In this document: positions 25,639 through 33,932 of the stretch, one piece after another | Position numbering within the stretch: position 1 is the first letter of the stretch | How the letters are laid out: every line of letters begins with the position of its first letter | Source of the DNA: JASSUD01 sp031963045 | Lineage (GTDB): Bacteria > Pseudomonadota > Gammaproteobacteria > Burkholderiales > Burkholderiaceae | DNA length: 64,000 nt | Direction: 5' to 3' | Assembly (NCBI GenBank): GCA_031963045.1 | Contig: JASSUK010000015.1 | Span: 186,001 to 250,000 of the forward strand | The notes under the pieces: generated by a model | Told to the model about the DNA's origin: nothing | The model's database searches: none | The model's input: the letters and a program-made list of their open reading frames with translations, nothing else | Position numbers and translations under genes: made by a program

Positions 25639-26898
25639 TCAACGGTCTATTTCACCGAAAACAATATCTTGCGTTCCAATAATGGTCACTGCATCTGCAA
25701 TCATATGACCTGTAGCCATCTCATTGAGTGCAGATAAATGCGCAAATCCAGGTGCACGAATTTTTAAGCGATACGGCTTATTCGCTCCGTCCGACACCAA
25801 ATAAATACCGAACTCCCCTTTGGGATGCTCAATGGCCGCATACGCCTCCCCTTCGGGAACATGCATACCTTCAGTAAAGAGCTTGAAATGATGGATAAGC
25901 TCTTCCATATTGGTTTTCATATCTACCCGTTTGGGCGGCGCTATTTTATGATCTTTGATAATGACAGGACCAGGATTAGCGCGCAGCCATGTAATGCACT
26001 GCTGAATAATTCGATTGGATTGCCGCATTTCTGCAATACGCACCAAATAGCGGTCGTAACAGTCGCCATGCACACCCACAGGAATATCGAAATCAAGCTG
26101 GTCATATACTGCATAGGGTTGCTTTTTACGAAGATCCCATTCAATCCCGGATCCTCGAAGCATGGGGCCTGTCATTCCAAGCTGCAAAGCGCGCTCAGGA
26201 GTAACCACACCGATTCCAACCAAACGCTGTTTCCAAATTCGATTATCGGTCAATAATGACTCGTATTCATCGACACAGCCTGGAAAACGCTTGGTGAAAT
26301 CTTCAATGAAATCCAGCACAGACCCTTGGCGAGCCGCATTCATCTCATCTAGCGCAGACTGGCTACGGGAGCCTGCCTGTGAAGCCTTATATTGCGGCAT
26401 CGTGTCGGGTAAATCACGATAGACGCCACCTGGACGGTAATAGGCAGCATGCATACGGGCGCCAGAGACAGCCTCATACACATCCATCAAATCTTCACGC
26501 TCGCGAAAAGCGTAAAGAAAAACTGCCATCGCACCAACATCCAATGCATGCGAGCCTAGCCACATTAAATGATTAAGAATGCGGGTAATTTCGTCAAACA
26601 TGACGCGGATGTATTTCGCCCGTATAGGGATATCCACGCCTAATAAGCGCTCAATCGCCATGACATAAGCGTGCTCATTGGCCATCATCGACACGTAATC
26701 GAGTCGGTCCATATAGGGGACTGACTGCAAATAGGTTTTCGTTTCGACCAGTTTTTCCGTCGCTCTGTGCAGCAAGCCGATATGAGGATCCGCACGCTGT
26801 ATCACTTCACCATCCAGCTCTAATACCAAGCGCAATACACCATGCGCGGCAGGGTGCTGGGGACCAAAATTAAGCGTGTAGTTACGAAGCTCTGCCAC
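25639..26898 (-). CDS. nuoD: NADH-quinone oxidoreductase subunit D
   Basis: NuoD is the 49-kDa-type subunit that forms the quinone-reduction site together with NuoB. The 419-residue protein begins MAELRNYTLNFGPQHPAAHG, which contains the conserved quinone-site His, and ends IIGTQDIVFGEIDR as in relatives. The start is a GTG at 26898 with AAGG upstream, 2 bp after the nuoC stop, so translation is probably coupled to nuoC. Confidence 0.97.
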   Translation of the reverse strand: MAELRNYTLNFGPQHPAAHGVLRLVLELDGEVIQRADPHIGLLHRATEKLVETKTYLQSVPYMDRLDYVSMMANEHAYVMAIERLLGVDIPIRAKYIRVMFDEITRILNHLMWLGSHALDVGAMAVFLYAFREREDLMDVYEAVSGARMHAAYYRPGGVYRDLPDTMPQYKASQAGSRSQSALDEMNAARQGSVLDFIEDFTKRFPGCVDEYESLLTDNRIWKQRLVGIGVVTPERALQLGMTGPMLRGSGIEWDLRKKQPYAVYDQLDFDIPVGVHGDCYDRYLVRIAEMRQSNRIIQQCITWLRANPGPVIIKDHKIAPPKRVDMKTNMEELIHHFKLFTEGMHVPEGEAYAAIEHPKGEFGIYLVSDGANKPYRLKIRAPGFAHLSALNEMATGHMIADAVTIIGTQDIVFGEIDR

Positions 26899-26900
26899 TT

Positions 26901-27560
26901 TTAAAAGCCTTTTATTTGCTTGTTTGCTACCAAAATGCCTGCTCCATACCGATCTTCACGAATCACGCGCGGAGTTTGCTCACGCGGCTCAATAGTGACA
27001 GGTTGGTACACCACACGCTTTTGATCGGCGTCATAGCGCATTTCCACATATCCTGAAACGGGAAAATCTTTCCTAAAAGGATGCCCAACAAATCCATAAT
27101 CCGTGAGAATGCGGCGCAGATCAGGATGACCGTCAAAAACCAGGCCAAACAAATCGAAAGCTTCACGCTCATACCAATTTGCACTATTCCAGATATCTAC
27201 GACAGAAGGCAGCACAGGGAGTTTTGCTGCAGGAGCAAAAACTTTTAAGCGCACACGGTGATTGTGCGTGACGGATAGAAGCTGAAGGACTACCGCAAAA
27301 CGGCCCTCCTCAGAATCCGTCTCCGCCAATCCAAGCGCGACAGGGCCTGCCTGCCCGTACGTCAAATAGTCAATACCGCACAAATCGATTAACTGCTCGA
27401 AATGCAAATCTCGATCATCTCGCAAGCACCTGGCTACGCTTAGATAGTGCTCTGCAAGCACTACCAGGTTTATTTCTCCAAACGCTACATACATTGCCTG
27501 TAGACGAGAGCCCAGCGCAGCTGTTAAGCGAGTTTGCAATGTTTGAAGCGTAGACATCAT
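26901..27560 (-). CDS. nuoC: NADH-quinone oxidoreductase subunit C
   Basis: NuoC is the 30-kDa-type subunit of the peripheral arm. The 219-residue protein contains the signature YEREAFDLFGLVFDGHPDLR followed by GFVGHPFRKDFPVSGYVEMR. Tandem ATGs at 27560 and 27557 are equivalent starts. It lies just upstream of nuoD. The nuoB-nuoC spacer carries a CTAAGAACC motif, also found after other genes here. Confidence 0.96.
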   Translation of the reverse strand: MMSTLQTLQTRLTAALGSRLQAMYVAFGEINLVVLAEHYLSVARCLRDDRDLHFEQLIDLCGIDYLTYGQAGPVALGLAETDSEEGRFAVVLQLLSVTHNHRVRLKVFAPAAKLPVLPSVVDIWNSANWYEREAFDLFGLVFDGHPDLRRILTDYGFVGHPFRKDFPVSGYVEMRYDADQKRVVYQPVTIEPREQTPRVIREDRYGAGILVANKQIKGF

Positions 27561-27663
27561 GGCTAACAGAAAAAGGCAATAATGAGAGTGATGGACCGCG
27601 TTTTTGGATATGAACCCTTTTGAAAAATACTAAACAGGTTCTTAGGCGAATCTCTATAAAAAT

Positions 27664-28140
27664 TTAACGTGCAATCGTGTTGGTACGTTTAATTTTGGCT
27701 TGCAATTGAATGATCCCATACATCAGTGCTTCAGCCGTTGGCGGGCACCCAGGCACATATATATCTACAGGGACAATACGGTCACATCCACGCACCACGG
27801 AGTAAGAATAATGGTAATACCCTCCACCATTTGCGCACGACCCCATCGAAATAACCCACCGCGGCTCCGCCATTTGGTCATACACCTGACGCAGCGCGCC
27901 CGCCATTTTATTGCACAGCGTACCAGCAACAATCATCACATCAGCTTGACGAGGGCTAGGGCGAAACACCACACCAAAACGATCGAGATCATACCGTGCA
28001 GCACCCGCATGCATCATCTCAACGGCGCAGCATGCAAGTCCAAATGTCATAGGCCACAGTGAACCCGTTCGAGTCCAGTTGATCAGCTTATCTGCTGTGG
28101 TGGTAATAAAACCTTCCTTAAACACACCTTCGATACTCAT
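27664..28140 (-). CDS. nuoB: NADH-quinone oxidoreductase subunit B
   Basis: NuoB carries the terminal 4Fe-4S cluster N2 that reduces quinone. The 158-residue protein has the tandem Cys in GLACCAVEMM (about 36), a third ligand in SMGSCANGGGYYHYSYSV and a fourth in DIYVPGCPPTAEAL. Length matches the family. It is separated from nuoA by 191 bp filled with palindromes, unusual because nuoA and nuoB are normally nearly contiguous. Confidence 0.97.
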   Translation of the reverse strand: MSIEGVFKEGFITTTADKLINWTRTGSLWPMTFGLACCAVEMMHAGAARYDLDRFGVVFRPSPRQADVMIVAGTLCNKMAGALRQVYDQMAEPRWVISMGSCANGGGYYHYSYSVVRGCDRIVPVDIYVPGCPPTAEALMYGIIQLQAKIKRTNTIAR

Positions 28141-28164
28141 TATTTTTCCTGCGTATGGGCGCTC

Positions 28165-28196
28165 CTCGGAATGGCGCGTTTAGCGTAGATTCCGAG
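28165..28196. repeat. Short hairpin beside repeat C
   Basis: The 8-bp inverted repeat CTCGGAAT/ATTCCGAG has a 16-nt loop. It lies 24 bp upstream of the nuoB start on the minus strand and could affect nuoB translation; that is inference. Confidence 0.5.
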
Positions 28197-28212
28197 CAGC
28201 AATCGGTTTGGG

Positions 28213-28314
28213 TAGACCTCTTTCGGAGCCCTGTAGCGACGTCATTCTGACGAAGACAGTACACTAGTACGGCAAGGAGGAATGGCGCCGCTACAGGACT
28301 CCGAAAGGGGTCTA
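28213..28314. repeat. Palindromic repeat C (102 bp) in the nuoA-nuoB spacer
   Basis: The inverted arms are TAGACCTCTTTCGGAG... and ...CTCCGAAAGGGGTCTA, about 26 bp each with few mismatches (inner arm CTGTAGCG/CGCTACAG), with a central loop containing ACACTAGTAC. The ends read TAGA...TCTA, so the terminal TA resembles that of family A. It is the only copy in the window. Confidence 0.75.
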
Positions 28315-28331
28315 ATGGTAAGGGGATATTC

Positions 28332-28691
28332 TCACTCCCAATCCAGCCCGCCCCGTCTCCAAATGTAAACAAACCCTAATAAAAATTCGACTAAAAACAA
28401 CATCATTGCACTAAAACCAGGCCATCCAATATCTTTTAAGGCCACGCCCCATGGAAACAGAAAAGCGGTTTCCAGATCAAAAATGATAAATAAGATAGCT
28501 ACCAGGTAATAGCGCACATCAAACTTCATTCGTGCATCTTCAAATGCATCAAAACCACATTCGTAAGGCGCATTTTTTGCGCTATTAGGCTTGTTAGGTC
28601 CTAGGATTTTGCCAAGAAGCATCAAACCTAGGGCTACTCCAATGCCTATTAGCAAAAACAGCAATACAGGGAAATAGGCAGCAAGGTTCAC
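28332..28691 (-). CDS. nuoA: NADH-quinone oxidoreductase subunit A
   Basis: NuoA is a three-helix membrane subunit at the junction of the complex I arms. The protein contains YECGFDAFEDARMKFDVRYY and ends WRRGGLDWE, diagnostic for the family. The GTG at 28691 (reading VNLAAYFPVLLFLL) is chosen over a GTG two codons upstream because it gives the usual 119-residue length and has AGAGAG five bases ahead. It is the first gene of the 13-gene operon, so the promoter should lie in the divergent spacer to aroQ. Confidence 0.95.
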   Translation of the reverse strand: MNLAAYFPVLLFLLIGIGVALGLMLLGKILGPNKPNSAKNAPYECGFDAFEDARMKFDVRYYLVAILFIIFDLETAFLFPWGVALKDIGWPGFSAMMLFLVEFLLGFVYIWRRGGLDWE

Positions 28692-28781
28692 AGTCACTCT
28701 CTAGCGCCTGCCGTGCAGGATATTAGGTTATTAAACATACGCTGGTGCAGCAATTTTGGCCCAGACAATTAAGATCTATAC

Positions 28782-28810
28782 ATTATACTCAAAATCAATC
28801 TGTATTTAGC
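28782..28810 (-). promoter_or_regulatory. Possible sigma-70 promoter of the nuo operon
   Basis: A perfect TATAAT occurs on the minus strand at 28787-28782, about 90 bp upstream of nuoA in the 260-bp nuoA-aroQ divergent spacer. The -35 region at 17-bp spacing (GCTAAA) is poor, so the call rests mainly on the -10 box. Confidence 0.4.
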
Positions 28811-28951
28811 ATCCAACACCCAAAATCATAGCAAGAGGATGCAAACAAGAAAAAAAATTCGAGCCTCACATTCAGATTCTTATATTCGCTAAAACTAGAC
28901 AACTCCCCTCTTTTGACGGTAAAGTCCGCTCAATTTTTTTAAAGTTGGGAT

Positions 28952-29431
28952 ATGTCTTCTTGTTCATCTACCGGAAAACAGCTGAGAATCCTTGTTTTGC
29001 ATGGCCCTAACCTGAATTTACTCGGGACTCGCGAACCACAGGTGTACGGATCTATGACGCTTGATGCTATTAACGAGAAGCTCAAAACCCGTGCAGAAGA
29101 TGCTGGCGCATTAGTCTGTTTTTTTCAAAGCAATAGCGAGGGAGCATTAATTGACCGCGTACATGTAGCGCGAGAAGAAAATATGGATGTGATCATTGTG
29201 AACCCAGCGGGCTTCACACACACCAGTGTTGCGCTGCGTGATGCGTTTGCAGCGGTGGATATCCCGTTTATTGAAGTCCATTTATCCAATATTCATCGCC
29301 GCGAACCTTTTCGGCACACTTCGTTTTTTTCAGACTTAGCCCACGGAGTAATTTGTGGTCTAGGGTGGCAAGCTTACCTGCTCGCATTGGACTTTGCGCT
29401 AGATTACTATGGCGCAGCACATAAGATTTGA
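28952..29431 (+). CDS. aroQ: 3-dehydroquinate dehydratase, type II
   Basis: AroQ dehydrates 3-dehydroquinate to 3-dehydroshikimate in the shikimate pathway. The 159-residue protein shows VLHGPNLNLLGTREPQVYG with the catalytic Tyr at about 32, NPAGFTHTSVALRDA and EVHLSNIHRREPFRHTSF, all typical of the type II dodecameric enzyme. It opens the aroQ-accB-accC-prmA cluster conserved in Burkholderiaceae and is divergent from nuoA. A REP-like composite now separates it from accB. Confidence 0.96.
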   Translation: MSSCSSTGKQLRILVLHGPNLNLLGTREPQVYGSMTLDAINEKLKTRAEDAGALVCFFQSNSEGALIDRVHVAREENMDVIIVNPAGFTHTSVALRDAFAAVDIPFIEVHLSNIHRREPFRHTSFFSDLAHGVICGLGWQAYLLALDFALDYYGAAHKI

Positions 29432-29447
29432 CACTAATTTAACTGAT

Positions 29448-29564
29448 GTTACGCAGGTATTCAAAAAGACTGTGGTGCGCATGTTGGGGTTCGTACCTCA
29501 CCACCAACCTACCGTCCTTTGCTTTTTTGTGGTCAGTGGATTTTGAATACCTGCCTAACGTAAC
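29448..29564. repeat. REP-like repeat B inside a longer inverted repeat
   Basis: The outer arms GTTACGCAGGTATTCAAAA and TTTTGAATACCTGC-CTAAC-GTAAC are inverted repeats differing by a 5-nt gap. Between them lies one REP core (GCATGTTGGGG to CCACCAACCTACC, about 29479-29513). It occupies most of the aroQ-accB spacer. Confidence 0.75.
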
Positions 29565-29618
29565 TTAAGTAACTTAATAAGATTGAATACAGCTCAATAG
29601 AGCTTATAGGATGTATGA

Positions 29619-30062
29619 ATGGATCTGCGCAAACTTAAAACATTATTGGATCTCGTATCTGAATCCAATATTTCAGAACTCGAAATGACCGAAGGGGACA
29701 GTAAGGTCAGGATTGTTAAAAATGCACCGCCCGTTTACATGCAGGCGCCCGCACCCGCCACCCACGCTGTGGTGGCACCGTCTCCTTCTTCTGATACCGT
29801 ACCAATACCGTCCGCAACCACTACGGCCGGCCACCAAGTCACCTCTCCCATGGTCGGCACGTTCTACCGCTCTTCTTCCCCTACTGCTAATCCGTTTGTG
29901 CAAATTGGCGATACCGTTAAAGTAGGGCAGACCTTATGCCTTATTGAAGCCATGAAACTGCTCAATGAAATTGAGTCTGATAAAGATGGTGTGGTAAAAG
30001 AAGTATGCGTCGAGAATGGTCAAGCTGTAGAGTTCGGGCAGCCGCTATTTGTAATCGGCTAA
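29619..30062 (+). CDS. accB: Acetyl-CoA carboxylase biotin carboxyl carrier protein
   Basis: AccB carries the biotin that shuttles CO2 between biotin carboxylase and carboxyltransferase in the first step of fatty-acid synthesis. The 147-residue protein has an N-terminal MDLRKLKTLLDLVSESNI, a Pro/Ala-rich linker (about 45-75) and a C-terminal biotinyl domain with the EAMKLLNE motif, whose Lys (about 113) is biotinylated. It is followed by accC after 138 bp with no obvious terminator, so the two are probably cotranscribed. Confidence 0.96.
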   Translation: MDLRKLKTLLDLVSESNISELEMTEGDSKVRIVKNAPPVYMQAPAPATHAVVAPSPSSDTVPIPSATTTAGHQVTSPMVGTFYRSSSPTANPFVQIGDTVKVGQTLCLIEAMKLLNEIESDKDGVVKEVCVENGQAVEFGQPLFVIG

Positions 30063-30200
30063 TATTTGCACTTATGCATGCGCCAAATTATTTTCCTTCT
30101 AGGCCTGTAACTTTCCTATATGGTGCATTTTCTGTCAGGGGCTACTTTTTAAGCCCTTTTGCAGGTCTACTGATTTTCTCTTTTGCTCCTTCTTTAGCGT

Positions 30201-31544
30201 ATGTTTGAAAAAATTCTGATCGCCAACCGTGGCGAGATCGCATTGCGTATTCAACGAGCATGTCGAGAGCTCGGCATCAAAACGGTGATGATTTATTCCC
30301 AGGCCGATAAAGAAGCAAAATACGTACGTTTAGCAGACGAAGCCGTCTGTATTGGACCTGCTGCGTCTGCATTATCGTATCTCAATATGCCTGCCATCAT
30401 CAGCGCAGCAGAAGTTACGGACGCCCAGGCCATCCACCCGGGCTATGGATTTTTGTCAGAAAACGCCGATTTTGCTGAGCGTGTTGAACAATCTGGCTTC
30501 ACCTTTATCGGACCACGGGCCGAAACCATTCGACTCATGGGCGATAAGGTATCGGCTAAACAGGCGATGATTAGAGCAGGAGTGCCTTGTGTGCCCGGCT
30601 CTGAAGGGGAGTTACCAGAAGATCCAAAAGAAATTATCCAAATTGCCAGAAAAATTACCTATCCGGTCATTATTAAAGCAGCAGGCGGCGGCGGTGGACG
30701 CGGTATGCGCATTGTGCATACCGAAGCTGCACTGCTAAACGCGGTGAGCTTGACTCGCCAAGAAGCGGGCAGCGCATTTGGTAACCCCAGTGTGTATATG
30801 GAGAAATTTCTCGAGAATCCTCGGCACATTGAAATTCAAATTCTCGCAGACCAGCATAAAGGCGCAATCTGGCTCGGCGAGCGCGACTGCTCCATGCAGC
30901 GCCGCCATCAGAAAGTTATTGAAGAAGCACCTGCACCTCATATTCCTCGCCATCTCATTGAAAAAATTGGAAAGCGCTGCGCAGATGCCTGTAAAAAAAT
31001 GGGCTATCTCGGAGCAGGTACTTTCGAATTTTTGTATGAAAACAATGAGTTCTACTTTATCGAGATGAATACTCGCGTACAGGTAGAGCACCCAGTAACA
31101 GAAATGATTACCGGTATTGATATCGTGCAGCAGCAAATTTTAGTTGCTGCAGGCTACAAACTTCCGAAACAAAAAGAAGTGACCTTCAACGGTCATTCCA
31201 TTGAATGCCGGATTAATGCCGAACACGCAACCAAATTTACTCCGTCACCCGGCCTAATCACCTTGCTACATGCACCAGGTGGGCCAGGCATTCGCGTAGA
31301 TTCGCATGCGTACTCTGGCTATTTTGTTCCTGCCAATTACGATTCAATGATCGGCAAACTTATCGCTTATGGTGCAACGCGTGAACAAGCCATCAAGCGT
31401 ATGCGTATCGCGCTCTCTGAAATGGTTATTGAAGGGATTCAAACCAATATTGCGCTACATCGTGACCTTATGCTCGATGCCAATTTTGTGGAAGGTGGCA
31501 CCAGCATTCATTATTTAGAAAACAAGCTTGCTCAAGCATCCTAA
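30201..31544 (+). CDS. accC: Acetyl-CoA carboxylase biotin carboxylase subunit
   Basis: AccC carboxylates the biotin on AccB using ATP and bicarbonate. The 447-residue protein starts MFEKILIANRGEIALRIQRA and has the ATP-grasp glycine loop KAAGGGGGRGMRIVH (about 159), the catalytic-region motif EMNTRVQVEHPVTEM and the C-terminal biotin-carboxylase domain. The stop TAA is followed directly by a full-length family A repeat, 1 bp away. Confidence 0.97.
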   Translation: MFEKILIANRGEIALRIQRACRELGIKTVMIYSQADKEAKYVRLADEAVCIGPAASALSYLNMPAIISAAEVTDAQAIHPGYGFLSENADFAERVEQSGFTFIGPRAETIRLMGDKVSAKQAMIRAGVPCVPGSEGELPEDPKEIIQIARKITYPVIIKAAGGGGGRGMRIVHTEAALLNAVSLTRQEAGSAFGNPSVYMEKFLENPRHIEIQILADQHKGAIWLGERDCSMQRRHQKVIEEAPAPHIPRHLIEKIGKRCADACKKMGYLGAGTFEFLYENNEFYFIEMNTRVQVEHPVTEMITGIDIVQQQILVAAGYKLPKQKEVTFNGHSIECRINAEHATKFTPSPGLITLLHAPGGPGIRVDSHAYSGYFVPANYDSMIGKLIAYGATREQAIKRMRIALSEMVIEGIQTNIALHRDLMLDANFVEGGTSIHYLENKLAQAS

Positions 31545-31545
31545 G

Positions 31546-31691
31546 TAGGGCGTATCCTCAATTGTCCCAAAGGGTTCATATTTGGGGGAGCAGGAGCGCA
31601 GGGACCGGAACTGTACTTAAGTACAGTGAGGATCCCGAGCACCGCACGACCTCAAAGATGAGCCCTTTGGGGCAATTGAGGACATGCCCTA
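31546..31691. repeat. Palindromic repeat family A, full-length copy (146 bp)
   Basis: The copy runs TAGGGCGTATCCTCAATTGT to CAATTGAGGACATGCCCTA, with the centre ACTGTACTTAAGTACAGT. It is the best-preserved copy in the window. It begins 1 bp after the accC stop and is immediately followed by a REP-like copy in the accC-prmA spacer. Confidence 0.87.
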
Positions 31692-31700
31692 GCTTATTCA

Positions 31701-31771
31701 CTGATTTTACGCAGGTATTCAAAAAGCCAGTGGTATGCATGTTGGGGAACGTTGCCCACCACCAACCTACC
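31701..31771. repeat. REP-like repeat family B, single copy with tail
   Basis: It carries the same left tail (TTTTACGCAGGTATTCAAAA) as the copies at 29448 and 49589, then the core with the AACGTTGCCC loop. It has no inverted partner. It ends about 30 bp before the chosen prmA start, and the upstream extension of the prmA frame is made only of this repeat. Confidence 0.75.
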
Positions 31772-31802
31772 GTTCTTTGCTTTTCTTTGGGTATTTCCAA
31801 TT

Positions 31803-32711
31803 ATGTCTTGTTTCGAGCTCGTTACTGAAGTGGATGAAGTCTATATGCAGGCGCTCTCAGAGGCCCTGTTAGAGCTTGGCGCGCTCTCCATTTCGAGTGA
31901 AGATGCAAATGCTAATACAGCAGATGAGCTCCCCCTGTTCGGAGAGCCTGGGCATATGCCTGAAAGCGCTTGGCCTCATGCCCGCTTGAGTATTTTATTT
32001 GATGACACTACACAACCCTCTGAACTGTTCACCGCAGCGGCCCTAACTGCTGGCCTTACAACGGTACCTCAGCATGAAGTACGCACATTAGCCGCTACGG
32101 ATTGGGTAGATCATGCGCAAGCACAATTTACGCCCATTGCCATTGGCCAACGTATCTGGGTAGTCCCTTCTTGGTCTCTACACCAAGATATTCCCCATCC
32201 CAATCCCTTAATCTTAAAACTAGATCCAGGCCTCGCTTTTGGTACAGGAAGCCACCCTACTACACGCCTTTGCATGGCTTGGATTGAAGAAAACGTGAAG
32301 CCAGCAGATACCGTGCTCGACTATGGCTGCGGATCAGGAATTTTGGCTATTCTGGCAAAACAGTGTGGTGCACGCACGGCTGTTGGGATTGATATCGATC
32401 CCCAAGCGCTCGAAACAGCAAAGCACAATAGCCAGAAAAACCAGGCCAGCGTTCAGTATGGGTTACCTGAAGCGCTCCCAGAACTCTCCACTGAGGGGGG
32501 CTATGACATCGTGGTAGCCAATATTTTGCTCAACCCTTTGATCAGCCTCGCCCCTATGCTATGCGCTCAGCTCAAAATGGGCGGAAAAATGGTGTTATCA
32601 GGCATTCTTCCTGAGCAAGTACCCACCCTGATTGAAGCATACCGGCCATGGATATCCCTTGCAGTCTGGCACACAGAAGATGAATGGACCTGTGTCGCGG
32701 GTACCCGGTAG
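31803..32711 (+). CDS. prmA: Ribosomal protein L11 methyltransferase
   Basis: PrmA trimethylates ribosomal protein L11 using S-adenosylmethionine. The roughly 302-residue protein has an N-terminal L11-recognition domain and a class I methyltransferase fold with VLDYGCGSGILAI (about 180) and NILLNPLISLAP. The frame is open upstream to 31752, but those codons come from a REP-like repeat; the ATG at 31803 gives MSCFELVTEV, matching family starts. The TAG stop is formed by the first bases of another REP-like repeat (GGTAGGTTGG). Confidence 0.95.
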   Translation: MSCFELVTEVDEVYMQALSEALLELGALSISSEDANANTADELPLFGEPGHMPESAWPHARLSILFDDTTQPSELFTAAALTAGLTTVPQHEVRTLAATDWVDHAQAQFTPIAIGQRIWVVPSWSLHQDIPHPNPLILKLDPGLAFGTGSHPTTRLCMAWIEENVKPADTVLDYGCGSGILAILAKQCGARTAVGIDIDPQALETAKHNSQKNQASVQYGLPEALPELSTEGGYDIVVANILLNPLISLAPMLCAQLKMGGKMVLSGILPEQVPTLIEAYRPWISLAVWHTEDEWTCVAGTR

Positions 32712-32769
32712 GTTGGTGGTGTGCATGTTGGGGTTCCGTATTTATCAAAATTCGTCACCCCAACCTACC
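32707..32769. repeat. REP-like repeat family B, rearranged inverted pair
   Basis: GGTAGGTTGGTGGTG is followed by GCATGTTGGGGTTCC and, after a short insert, GTCACCCCAACCTACC. It looks like two REP arms joined or partly deleted. It supplies the prmA stop codon (32709-32711) and fills the prmA-pyrD spacer. Confidence 0.7.
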
Positions 32770-32800
32770 GTACTTTTAAATTTTCACTTTGGCTACTACT

Positions 32801-33856
32801 GTGCTTGATGCTCTCTATCCTTGGCTACGTAAGCCGCTCTTTTTCTTAGATCCTGAGCGTGCGCATGACCTGACCCTTACGGCATTGCGATTAACAGAGC
32901 GCACAGGTTTAAATACCTGCCTATTTAAGCCCAGTTCTTCCTCCGCACATAACCACACTCAAGTAGCCTCCCCTATCCGTGTTATGGGATTAGACTTTGC
33001 CAACCCCGTCGGCCTCGCTGCTGGCCTAGATAAAAACGGGGAATGCATAGATGGCTTAGCCGCTATGGGATTTGGATTCCTTGAAATAGGCACGGTTACC
33101 CCCCAACCACAACCCGGCAACCCTCGCCCTCGCCTCTTTCGCCTGCCTCGTGCAGAGGCTTTGATTAATCGAATGGGATTTAACAATGAAGGCGTAGCTG
33201 CGTTGCTCAGCAATGTACAAGCTAGCCGCTTCAAAGGGGTGTTGGGCATTAATATCGGCAAAAATGCGCACACTCCTTTAGAGCAAGCCGCACAAGATTA
33301 TCTCTACGGTCTAGAGCAGGTCTATGCCCAAGCGAGCTATATAACGATCAATATATCGTCGCCCAATACCTCGGGCTTACGCTCCCTGCAACAGGAAAAC
33401 ACGCTAGATGCCTTGCTGCATGCCTTGACTGAAAAACGCGCACGTCTGGCTGATCAGCACGGGAAATACACCCCACTCGTACTAAAAATTTCCCCTGATT
33501 TAAGCGCTGCTGAGATTAAAACCCTCTGCGCCACCTTACTGCGCTATCGCATCGATGGCGTTATTGCCAGCAATACCACCCTCGATCGCGCAAACGTAGC
33601 AGGGCTGCCGCATGCAGAGGAAACCGGAGGGTTATCCGGGCGCCCTGTTTTTGAAAAGTCCACACAAACCATTCGGCAATGCTATGCCGAGCTAGGCGAC
33701 GCTATACCCATTATCGGAGTAGGCGGAATTTTCTCAGCGGCAGACGCACGCGCTAAAATAGAGGCCGGTGCCAAGCTCGTGCAGATATACACAGGCCTTA
33801 TTTATCAAGGCCCCACGTTAGTAAAAGAGTGTGTCAACGCCCTTGCTCCCGCCTAG
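32801..33856 (+). CDS. pyrD: Dihydroorotate dehydrogenase, class 2 (quinone-linked)
   Basis: PyrD oxidises dihydroorotate to orotate in pyrimidine synthesis and passes electrons to membrane quinone. The protein shows PIRVMGLDFANPVGLAAGLD, the catalytic-Ser segment NISSPNTSGLRSLQ and the FMN-phosphate loop GVGGIFSAADA. The N-terminal hydrophobic helix places it in the membrane-associated class 2. The frame opens at a TTG (32789), but GTG at 32801 gives MLDALYPWLRKPLFFLD, which lines up with Burkholderia PyrD. Neither start has a clear Shine-Dalgarno. Confidence 0.94.
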   Translation: MLDALYPWLRKPLFFLDPERAHDLTLTALRLTERTGLNTCLFKPSSSSAHNHTQVASPIRVMGLDFANPVGLAAGLDKNGECIDGLAAMGFGFLEIGTVTPQPQPGNPRPRLFRLPRAEALINRMGFNNEGVAALLSNVQASRFKGVLGINIGKNAHTPLEQAAQDYLYGLEQVYAQASYITINISSPNTSGLRSLQQENTLDALLHALTEKRARLADQHGKYTPLVLKISPDLSAAEIKTLCATLLRYRIDGVIASNTTLDRANVAGLPHAEETGGLSGRPVFEKSTQTIRQCYAELGDAIPIIGVGGIFSAADARAKIEAGAKLVQIYTGLIYQGPTLVKECVNALAPA

Positions 33857-33932
33857 ATTGGGGAGAGGGCACAAACCCCAACCTGCAGTCCGCCAGAGAT
33901 CCTATTTCACAACCTATACAGAGACACTTAAA

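Noticed and set aside
28118..28372. 84-residue minus-strand open frame between nuoA and nuoB
   Set aside because: It is composed of palindrome C and overlaps nuoA in another frame; there are no conserved features.
31752..31802. Longer N-terminus for prmA
   Set aside because: These codons come entirely from a REP-like repeat and following spacer; family alignment starts at 31803.
33857..33890. GATTGGGGAGAGGGCACAAA followed by CCCCAACC after pyrD as another REP copy
   Set aside because: It lacks the GTAG start and the consensus loop; it may be a decayed copy but is too diverged to call.
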